Made by a program: the position numbers and the translations under genes. Below are positions 1 to 9,625 of a DNA stretch of 9,625 bases, piece by piece. The notes beneath the pieces were generated by a model that was given only the letters and a program-made list of their open reading frames with translations, was not told the DNA's origin and made no database searches. Numbering within the stretch: the first letter of the stretch is position 1; every line of letters starts with the position of its first letter. Source of the stretch: Pseudomonadota bacterium (lineage in GTDB: Bacteria; Pseudomonadota; Alphaproteobacteria; Kiloniellales; J153); the NCBI GenBank assembly GCA_022572105.1, contig JACZWN010000133.1, forward strand, positions 1 to 9,625. Direction: 5' to 3'.

Positions 1-845
1 GCACCAAGTACCTGCCCGAGTTCCACGCCTCCACGCCGGACACGGTCTGGGACCACTACGGCCGCACGGCCGAGCAGGCCAAAGCCGCCGGCATGAACCC
101 GCAGATGTTCAACTCCTTCCTCGACGGCACCAAGTCGGCGATCGAGATGACCGCGGTCGCCAACGCCACCGGCCTGACCCCGCCGCCGGACGGCCTGGGC
201 TTCCCGCCCTGCGGCGTCGACGAGTTGGCCGCGGTCTTGCGGCCCGAGGCCGACGGCGGCGCCCTGCACCACAAGGGCCAGGTCGAGGTCATCTCCTGCC
301 TGAACCGCGACGGCAGCCCGGTGGCGCGCGACCTGCGCTGGGGCGTCTACGTGGTCTTCGAGGCGCCCTCGGACTACGCCGCCCACTGCTTCGCCGAGTA
401 CGGCCTGGTCACCGACCCGAGCGGACAAGTGACCGCCATGTACAAGCCGTACCACCTGATCGGCCTCGAGCTCGGCATCTCGGTGGCGAGCGCGGCCCTG
501 CGCGGCGAGGCGACGGGCGCCGCGACCGGCTTCCGCGCCGATGCGGTCGCCGTCGCCAAGCGCGACCTGGCCGCCGGCGAGGCGCTCGACGGCGAGGGCG
601 GCTTCACCGTCTGGGGCCGGATCATGGCGGCTTCCGACAGCCTGGCGCGCGGCGCCCTGCCCATCGGCCTGGCCCAGGGCGTCGAACTCCTGCGCCCGGT
701 TCCGGCGGGCCAGGCGCTGACCTGGGCCGATATCGCGATCGACGAGGCCGAGGAGGCCGTGCGCGTGCGCCGCGAGATGGAGGCCGCCTTCGCGCCCGAG
801 AGCGTCCCTGGGGGCGCGCGGCGAGACGTCGAGGCGGCGGAGTGA
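1..845 (+). CDS. Homoserine dehydrogenase-like NAD(P)-dependent oxidoreductase with C-terminal SAF domain (3' part)
   Basis: Partial gene, open at the window's left edge; the reading frame (first full codon at 3) runs without a stop to TGA at 843-845, leaving about 280 visible residues. The ATG at 93 is internal: in-frame coding continues upstream with a family-like segment (residues TKYLPEFHASTPD). The visible part begins after the expected N-terminal Rossmann NAD(P)-binding domain and covers the catalytic-type region (FNSFLDGTKSAIEM, later YKPYHLIGLELG). A SAF-like domain follows at about nt 537-740 (ADAVAVAKRDLAAGEAL ... GLAQGVELLRPVPAGQAL). The tail is charged and helical. Family members are roughly 430-450 residues, so about a third is missing. 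Such proteins are often annotated as SAF-domain oxidoreductases and occur in sugar, polyol or sugar-acid catabolism clusters; the substrate here cannot be read from the sequence. An SDR gene follows 61 bp downstream on the same strand, suggesting co-transcription. The family call is fairly sure; the exact reaction is unknown. Confidence 0.8.
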   Translation, partial: TKYLPEFHASTPDTVWDHYGRTAEQAKAAGMNPQMFNSFLDGTKSAIEMTAVANATGLTPPPDGLGFPPCGVDELAAVLRPEADGGALHHKGQVEVISCLNRDGSPVARDLRWGVYVVFEAPSDYAAHCFAEYGLVTDPSGQVTAMYKPYHLIGLELGISVASAALRGEATGAATGFRADAVAVAKRDLAAGEALDGEGGFTVWGRIMAASDSLARGALPIGLAQGVELLRPVPAGQALTWADIAIDEAEEAVRVRREMEAAFAPESVPGGARRDVEAAE

Positions 846-906
846 GGCGGCCATCGCCGTGCCGTGAACTCTCGATCCTGATGAAAACCCAGACACCAGG
901 AGCCTC

Positions 907-1659
907 ATGACCGAGCCCCGAGTGATGATCGTCACCGGCGGCAGCCGCGGCATCGGCGCGGCGACCGCGCGCCTGGCGGGCCGCCGCGGCTACGACGTCT
1001 GCGTCAACTACCTGGGCAACGCCGAGGGCGCCGACGCCGTGGTGCGCGAGATCGAGGCGGCGGGCGGGCGCGCCATCGCGGTCCAAGGCGACGTCGCGCG
1101 CGAGGACGACGTGGAGCGCCTGTTCGAGACCGTGGACCGGGAGCTCGGCACGCTCAGCGCGCTGATCAACAACGCCGGGCTCACGGGCCAGGCCTCGCGC
1201 CTGGACGCGGCCGAGGCCGAGACGCTGAAACGGGTGCTCGAGGTCAACGTGCTCGGCGTGCTGCTGTGCTCGCGCGCCGCGGTCCGGCGCATGTCGAGCA
1301 AGCACGGCGGCAAGGGCGGGGGCATCGTCAACATCTCCTCGGTCGCGGCCTCGCTGGGCATGGCCGGCGATTACATCTGGTACGCCACCACCAAGGGCGC
1401 GATCGACAGCCTGACCATCGGCCTGGCCAACGAGGTGGCCGGCGAGGGCATCCGGGTCAACGCCGTGGCGCCCGGCCTGATCGTGACCGATATCCATATC
1501 GGCGCCGGCGACCCGACGCGGCCCGAGCGCATCGGACCGACCGTTCCCATGGGCCGCTGCGGCCAGCCCGAGGAGATCGCCGAGCCGATCCTCTGGCTGC
1601 TGTCCGACGCCGCCTCCTACACCACCGGCGCGACCTTGCGCGTCGGCGGTGGGCGGTGA
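907..1659 (+). CDS. Short-chain dehydrogenase/reductase (classical SDR, 250 aa)
   Basis: Complete classical SDR of typical length, expected to be a soluble NAD(P)(H)-dependent oxidoreductase acting on an alcohol or carbonyl group. The cofactor motif TGGSRGIG is at residues 10-17, and NNAG at 88-91. The active-site residues are Asn114, Ser145 (in NISS), Tyr159 and Lys163 (YATTK), so the catalytic tetrad is intact. The C-terminus (SDAASYTTGATLRVGGGR) matches the usual SDR ending, so the downstream repeat has not truncated it. The ATG at 907 is preceded by AGGAG at 898-902, four bases upstream, and the N-terminus reaches the first beta strand directly, supporting this start. It is the second gene of an apparent pair with the SAF-domain oxidoreductase, which suggests two steps of one catabolic route (inference). 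Best hits would probably be annotated as glucose 1-dehydrogenase or 3-oxoacyl-ACP reductase-like, but substrate cannot be assigned. Confidence 0.92.
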   Translation: MTEPRVMIVTGGSRGIGAATARLAGRRGYDVCVNYLGNAEGADAVVREIEAAGGRAIAVQGDVAREDDVERLFETVDRELGTLSALINNAGLTGQASRLDAAEAETLKRVLEVNVLGVLLCSRAAVRRMSSKHGGKGGGIVNISSVAASLGMAGDYIWYATTKGAIDSLTIGLANEVAGEGIRVNAVAPGLIVTDIHIGAGDPTRPERIGPTVPMGRCGQPEEIAEPILWLLSDAASYTTGATLRVGGGR

Positions 1660-1860
1660 AACACGAAGAAAAGACTCACCACAGAGGCACAGAGACACAG
1701 AGGAGAAACCAAAAAAACCACGAAGACACAAAGACACTAAGAACTTTTTGGTTGCGCGCTTCGCGCGCGAAATTCCTCTTTGTTCCTTCGTGTATTCGTG
1801 TGTTCGTGGTGATTCTTTCTGGTTCTCTGTGTCTCTGTGCCTCTGTGGTGAATCCTTTTT
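1660..1860. repeat. Modular long inverted repeat made of 8-nt units, non-coding
   Basis: Long inverted repeat between the SDR stop and zapE, clearly less GC-rich than its surroundings. The outer arms 1676-1702 and 1825-1851 are perfect 27-nt reverse complements. Each contains three tandem 8-mers: CACAGAGG/CACAGAGA/CACAGAGG at 1680-1703, mirrored by CTCTGTGT/CTCTGTGC/CTCTGTGG at 1825-1848. Inside lies a second set: CACGAAGA/CACAAAGA/CACTAAGA at 1719-1742, mirrored imperfectly by three NNTTCGTG units at 1785-1808. The core has GCGCGC-TTC-GCGCGC (1754-1768) overlapping the 12-nt palindrome TTCGCGCGCGAA (1760-1771). An extra CACGAAGA copy sits at 1662-1669, and a T-run at 1856-1860 follows the right arm. 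Conceptual translations give low-complexity peptides resembling the TEAQRHRE-type hypothetical proteins often seen in databases. An 8-nt period does not preserve frame, so coding is unlikely. Transcribed, it would fold into one long hairpin and could end SDR transcription (inference). It may be a non-autonomous dispersed repeat; no transposase or clear target duplication is visible. Confidence 0.9.
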
Positions 1861-1906
1861 CCCGCCCATCAGGTACGAAATGTCGGAGTCGGAACACTAG
1901 CCGCCC

Positions 1907-3025
1907 ATGACCGAGGGGCCGCTCGCAACCTACCGCGCGCGCCAGAGGGCGGGTGAGATCGATTTCGATCCCATGCAGGAGCTGGCGGCGGAGAAGCTGC
2001 AGAGCCTGCACAACGCGCTCGCCCACTATCAGCCGAGCACGGGCCGCGCCGGCTGGAAGGAGCGCCTCGGCCTCGGGCGCCGCCTGGCCGAGCCGCCCCA
2101 GGGCCTCTATCTGTTCGGCCCGGTCGGCACCGGCAAGTCGATGCTGATGGACGTGTTCTTCGAGGCCTCCCGGGTCGAGGCCAAGCGGCGGATCCACTTC
2201 CACGCCTTCATGCAGGAGGTGCACGAGCGCCTGCACGTGTGGCGCCGGGCCAGCCGGGGCGACGAGGACGATCCGCTGCCGCGCCTCGCCGAGCGCCTGG
2301 CGCAAGAGGCCTGGCTGCTGTGCTTCGACGAGTTTCACGTCGCCAACATCGCCGACGCCATGATCCTGGGCCGGCTGTTCGAGGCGCTGTTCGAACGCGG
2401 CGTCGTGGTCGTGGCGACCTCGAACTTCGCGCCCGACCGGCTCTACGAGGGCGGCTTGCAGCGCGAAAATTTCCTGCCCTTCATCGAGGTTCTCAAGGCG
2501 CGCCTGGACGTGCTCGAGCTGGACACCGGCCTCGACTACCGCCTGCGCCGCCTGCAGAACCTGGCAGTCTATCACGCGCCGCTGGGCGTTGCCGCCGAGG
2601 CGGCGCTGGATGCCGCCTTCGCCGGGCTCACCGCCGGCGCCCAGGCCAAGCCGTCGCTGCTCGAATTCAAGGGCCGGGGGCTCGTCGTCCCCCTCGCCGC
2701 CCGCGGCGTCGCCCGCTTTTCCTTCGCCGATCTCTGCGCGGCCCCGCTCGGCGCGGGCGACTACCTGGAGATCGCCAGGCGGTTCCACACCCTGGTCGTC
2801 GACGATGTCCCGCGCATGGGCCCGGAACGGCGCAACGAGGCGCGCCGCTTCATGACGCTGGTGGATGTGCTCTACGAGCACCGGGTCAACCTGGTGCTCT
2901 CGGCCGAAGCGCCGCCCGAGGCGCTCTACCCGCAAGGGCCGGGCGCGGAGGAATTCCAGCGCACGGCCTCGCGCCTCACGGAGATGCAGTCGAAGGACTA
3001 CATCACCATGCCACACGCGATCTGA
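1907..3025 (+). CDS. zapE: Cell division protein ZapE (AFG1-family ATPase)
   Basis: Complete 372-residue P-loop ATPase of the AFG1/ZapE family. The Walker A motif GPVGTGKS is at residues 71-78, the Walker B LLCFDEF at 137-143 (Asp141, Glu142), and a sensor-like ATSNF at 170-174. Further family segments are HFHAFMQEVHERLH (97-110), the NFLPFIEVLK region (188-197) and the C-terminal FQRTASRLTEMQS with conserved arginines near 353-356. The N-terminal YRARQRAGEIDFDPMQ is the usual family opening. An in-frame TAG at 1898-1900, two codons before the ATG, rules out a longer protein; no strong ribosome-binding site is visible. In E. coli, ZapE associates with the Z-ring and modulates FtsZ assembly, while the mitochondrial homologue AFG1/LACE1 acts in respiratory-protein quality control. 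It sits 103 bp ahead of mdh, a neighbourhood common in Alphaproteobacteria. The family assignment is firm; the in vivo role is taken from homologues. Confidence 0.95.
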   Translation: MTEGPLATYRARQRAGEIDFDPMQELAAEKLQSLHNALAHYQPSTGRAGWKERLGLGRRLAEPPQGLYLFGPVGTGKSMLMDVFFEASRVEAKRRIHFHAFMQEVHERLHVWRRASRGDEDDPLPRLAERLAQEAWLLCFDEFHVANIADAMILGRLFEALFERGVVVVATSNFAPDRLYEGGLQRENFLPFIEVLKARLDVLELDTGLDYRLRRLQNLAVYHAPLGVAAEAALDAAFAGLTAGAQAKPSLLEFKGRGLVVPLAARGVARFSFADLCAAPLGAGDYLEIARRFHTLVVDDVPRMGPERRNEARRFMTLVDVLYEHRVNLVLSAEAPPEALYPQGPGAEEFQRTASRLTEMQSKDYITMPHAI

Positions 3026-3128
3026 TTTGCCGCTCGCCTCCCTTGCCCGTCCACCCAATTCGGAGTAGGTAACCCGCGCCTAGCCTCCCGGTGACGGACT
3101 CGACACGCTTTTTCAGGGATAGAACGAC
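3026..3128 (+). other. zapE-mdh intergenic region with mdh ribosome-binding site
   Basis: 103-bp non-coding gap. A plausible Shine-Dalgarno AGGGA lies at 3115-3119, nine bases before the mdh ATG, and fixes that start. A TTGCCC at 3043-3048 lies 17 bp before TAGGTA at 3066-3071, but the second hexamer fits a -10 box poorly, so I do not call a promoter. No terminator-like hairpin with a T-run was seen after zapE. Confidence 0.5.
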
Positions 3129-4106
<978 letters not shown>

Positions 4107-4249
4107 CCATATGTCCCTGTTCTGGCTCCGGTTGCACCGGTGACTCAAGGTGTTAGAGTAGCCGCAGAGTCGGCGGCCCGAATCGCGGTTGCCCCCGCGA
4201 AGGCAACCGCTGAGGCTTCGATAACCCGGGTCATCGCAAAAGATCGCAC
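4107..4249 (+). other. mdh-sucC intergenic leader
   Basis: 143-bp non-coding gap holding two inverted repeats: a short CCGGT-TGC-ACCGG at 4128-4140 and a stronger 9-bp stem at 4185-4210. A loose promoter-like pair, TTGCAC at 4132-4137 and TAGAGT at 4154-4159 with a 16-bp spacer, would place a start upstream of the second stem; the match is weak. No T-run follows either hairpin, so neither is a classical Rho-independent terminator. No strong Shine-Dalgarno precedes the sucC ATG. Confidence 0.5.
4185..4210 (+). promoter_or_regulatory. Perfect 9-bp inverted repeat in sucC leader
   Basis: GCGGTTGCC (4185-4193) and GGCAACCGC (4202-4210) are exact reverse complements around the 8-base loop CCCGCGAA. 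The structure ends 39 bases before the sucC start codon. It could be an mRNA hairpin affecting stability or processing between mdh and sucC, or an operator. The function is inferred from symmetry and position only, and no named regulator site was recognised. Confidence 0.45.
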
Positions 4250-5446
4250 ATGAACATTCACGAATATCAGGCCAAGGGCCTGCTGGCGAAGTATGGCGTC
4301 GCCGTCCCGCGCGGCGGCGTCGCCTTCACGCCCGAGGAGGCCGAGCACGTCGCGCGCGACCTGGGCGGTCCGATCTGGGTGGTCAAGTCCCAGGTCCACG
4401 CCGGCGGGCGCGGCGCCGGGCGCTTCAAGGACGATCCCGACGGCCAGGGCGGCGTGCGCCTGTGCAAGTCGCTCGACGAGATCCGCGACCACGCCCGCAA
4501 GATGCTCGGCCACGTCCTGGTGACCAAGCAGACCGGTCCCGCCGGCAAGGAGGTCAAGCGCCTCTATATCGAGGATGGCTGCGACATCGCGCGCGAGCTC
4601 TATCTCGGCATGCTGATCGACCGCGCAACCAGCCGGATCACGCTCATGGCGTCCAGCGAAGGCGGCATGGACATCGAGGAGGTCGCCGCCAAGACGCCCG
4701 AGAAGATCCTCAAGGTGGCGATCGATCCGACCACCGGCATCATGCCCTATCACGGCCGCCAGATCGCCTTCAGCCTCGGCCTCGAGGGCCGGCAGGTCGG
4801 CGCCGGCGTCAAGTTCATCAGCGCCATGTACCGCGCCTTCACCGAGCTCGACGCCAGCATCGTCGAGATCAACCCGCTGGTGGTGACCGGCGACGGCCAG
4901 GTGATCGCGCTCGACGCCAAGATGAACTTCGACGACAACGCGCTGTTCCGGCACAAGGACCTGGCCGAGTTGCGCGACGAGGACGAAGAGGACGCCATGG
5001 AGCTCGAGGCCGCGCGCCACGAGCTCAACTACATCAAGCTCGACGGCTCCATCGGCTGCATGGTCAACGGCGCCGGGCTGGCCATGGCGACCATGGACAT
5101 CATCAAGCTGCACGGCAGCGCGCCGGCCAACTTCCTCGACGTCGGCGGCGGCGCCACCAAGGAGCGGGTCACCGAGGCCTTCAAGCTCATCCTCTCCGAC
5201 CCCAACGTGAAGGGCATCCTGATCAACATCTTCGGCGGCATCATGCGTTGCGACGTGATCGCCGAGGGTGTGGTCGCCGCCGCCCGCGAGGTCTCGCTGC
5301 ACGTGCCGCTGGTGGTACGCCTGGAGGGCACCAACGTGGATCTCGGCAAGAAGATCCTGAGCGAATCGGGCCTGCCCATCGTCTCGGCGGACGACCTGGG
5401 CGACGCCGCCGGGAAGATCGTGCGCGCAGTCGAGGAGGCGGCGTAG
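4250..5446 (+). CDS. sucC: Succinate-CoA ligase (ADP-forming) subunit beta
   Basis: Complete 398-residue beta subunit of succinyl-CoA synthetase, which with SucD converts succinyl-CoA, ADP (or GDP) and phosphate to succinate, CoA and nucleoside triphosphate in the TCA cycle. It opens with the hallmark MNIHEYQAKGLLAKYGV, which fixes the start. The ATP-grasp nucleotide-binding half includes KSQVHAGGRGAGRFK (46-60). The metal ligands expected from the E. coli enzyme are Asn208 (EINPL, 206-210) and Asp222 (ALDAK), with the same 14-residue spacing as E. coli Asn199/Asp213. The C-terminal ligase half carries NGAGLAMATMD (273-283), FLDVGGGAT (295-303), NIFGGIMRCD (326-335) and RLEGTN (357-362). Length is close to the family norm (E. 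coli 388). Its TAG stop directly abuts the sucD ATG, and its last codons encode the sucD ribosome-binding site. ADP versus GDP preference was not determined. Confidence 0.98.
   Translation: MNIHEYQAKGLLAKYGVAVPRGGVAFTPEEAEHVARDLGGPIWVVKSQVHAGGRGAGRFKDDPDGQGGVRLCKSLDEIRDHARKMLGHVLVTKQTGPAGKEVKRLYIEDGCDIARELYLGMLIDRATSRITLMASSEGGMDIEEVAAKTPEKILKVAIDPTTGIMPYHGRQIAFSLGLEGRQVGAGVKFISAMYRAFTELDASIVEINPLVVTGDGQVIALDAKMNFDDNALFRHKDLAELRDEDEEDAMELEAARHELNYIKLDGSIGCMVNGAGLAMATMDIIKLHGSAPANFLDVGGGATKERVTEAFKLILSDPNVKGILINIFGGIMRCDVIAEGVVAAAREVSLHVPLVVRLEGTNVDLGKKILSESGLPIVSADDLGDAAGKIVRAVEEAA
5433..5438 (+). promoter_or_regulatory. sucD Shine-Dalgarno inside the sucC coding end
   Basis: A consensus AGGAGG lies within the last codons of sucC (Glu-Glu-Ala) eight bases before the sucD ATG at 5447. 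With the sucC stop and sucD start touching, this suggests translational coupling, which would help make the two subunits in equal amounts. Confidence 0.75.
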
Positions 5447-6322
<876 letters not shown>

Positions 6323-6375
6323 ACGCCACTTGAAGCGGGAGGCGGCCGGGCTCATGGCTCGGGCCGTAAGGCAAG

Positions 6376-9321
<2,946 letters not shown>

Positions 9322-9383
9322 CCTGGGGCGTTAGTGGTCTTTGGCGGGAACCTCCCCGCGACACAAAATAGAACGGCTGAACC
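9322..9383 (+). other. sucA-sucB intergenic region
   Basis: 62-bp gap. A short imperfect stem, GCGGG with CCCGC around 9344-9359, has no following T-run, so it is not a convincing terminator. No strong Shine-Dalgarno is seen before the sucB ATG (only GAACGG, weak). Co-transcription with sucA is likely from spacing and shared pathway. Confidence 0.4.
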
Positions 9384-9625
9384 ATGGCAACGGACATTCT
9401 AGTGCCCACCCTGGGCGAGTCGGTAACCGAGGCGACCATCGCGCAGTGGCTGAAGAAGCCGGGCGAGGCGGTCGCGGTGGACGAGCCCTTGGTCGAGCTC
9501 GAGACCGACAAGGTCACCCTCGAGGTCAACGCGAGCGCGGCCGGCGTGCTCACCGAGGTGCTTGCCCAAGAGGGCGACAACGTCGAGGTCGGCGCGCTGC
9601 TCGGGCGCATCGCCGAGGGCGAGGC
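9384..9625 (+). CDS. sucB: 2-oxoglutarate dehydrogenase E2 (dihydrolipoyl succinyltransferase), N-terminal lipoyl domain, partial
   Basis: The gene runs off the right edge, leaving 80 codons plus two bases. The visible protein is a biotinyl/lipoyl domain. It opens MATDILVPTLGESVTEATIA, the usual SucB start. The lipoylation motif ETDKVTLEV (40-48) places the modified lysine at Lys43, and it continues through SAAGVLTEVLAQEGDNVEVG to the end of the domain. The expected linker, E1/E3-binding domain and CoA-acyltransferase core are beyond the window. The VTLEV flank after the lysine and the position directly after sucA favour a 2-oxoglutarate dehydrogenase E2 over a pyruvate or branched-chain E2. 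SucB forms the structural core of the complex and transfers the succinyl group to CoA. The matching lpd (E3) gene, if nearby, would also lie downstream. Confidence 0.95.
   Translation, partial: MATDILVPTLGESVTEATIAQWLKKPGEAVAVDEPLVELETDKVTLEVNASAAGVLTEVLAQEGDNVEVGALLGRIAEGE

Noticed and set aside
881..910. Nine-codon mini-ORF (MKTQTPGAS) whose TGA overlaps the SDR ATG
   Set aside because: It has no Shine-Dalgarno of its own. An ATG followed by a short open stretch is easily due to chance, and the SDR has a usable AGGAG.
1676..1851. CRISPR array or insertion sequence
   Set aside because: The repeats are 8-nt units without unique spacers of CRISPR length. There is no transposase gene and no clear target-site duplication at the ends.
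622..1869. 415-codon antisense frame covering the SDR gene and the repeat
   Set aside because: It joins repeat-derived peptide to shadow sequence of the SDR gene, with no independent evidence of coding.
1649..1900. An 83-codon + strand reading frame, and overlapping antisense frames, spanning the inverted repeat
   Set aside because: The translation is low-complexity and reflects the 8-nt repeats. The period is not a multiple of three, both strands give similar peptides, and no ribosome-binding site or domain is seen.
3043..3071. Candidate sigma-70 promoter before mdh (TTGCCC, 17 bp, TAGGTA)
   Set aside because: The -10 hexamer matches the consensus at only the first two positions, which is too weak to annotate.

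Overview
The window is GC-rich DNA, most likely from an alphaproteobacterium (a Rhodospirillales-like lineage would fit, but rank below class cannot be fixed from this sequence). All recognisable genes lie on the + strand. The strongest taxonomic cue is the gene order zapE - mdh - sucC - sucD - sucA - sucB. This is the usual alphaproteobacterial layout of the TCA-cycle cluster; enterobacteria have sucABCD with mdh elsewhere. The malate dehydrogenase is also of the LDH-like type common in that class.

Layout: (1) Positions 1-845 hold the 3' part of a homoserine-dehydrogenase-like oxidoreductase with a C-terminal SAF domain; its N-terminal NAD(P)-binding part lies before the window. (2) Positions 907-1659 hold a complete short-chain dehydrogenase/reductase with an intact active site. 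These two probably form the end of a small catabolic operon of unknown substrate. (3) Positions 1660-1860 hold a striking AT-richer, non-coding long inverted repeat. It is built from 8-nt units arranged A3-B3-core-B3'-A3', with 27-nt perfect outer arms, and it separates the catabolic pair from the TCA cluster. (4) Positions 1907-3025 encode the AFG1-family ATPase ZapE. (5) Positions 3129-4106 encode malate dehydrogenase. (6) Positions 4250-6322 encode the beta and alpha subunits of succinyl-CoA synthetase, abutting with no gap. (7) Positions 6376-9321 encode the E1 component of 2-oxoglutarate dehydrogenase. (8) From 9384 to the window end is the lipoyl domain of the E2 component, cut by the edge.

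Functionally, SucA and SucB (with an E3 subunit not seen here) convert 2-oxoglutarate to succinyl-CoA. SucCD turns succinyl-CoA into succinate with substrate-level phosphorylation, and Mdh oxidises malate to oxaloacetate, so the cluster supplies three oxidative steps of the TCA cycle. ZapE is a conserved neighbour rather than a pathway enzyme.

I do not see evidence for a new defence, mobile or biosynthetic system. The feature most worth a second look is the modular long inverted repeat at 1660-1860. The next are the perfect 9-bp stem in the sucC leader and the SAF/SDR enzyme pair upstream.
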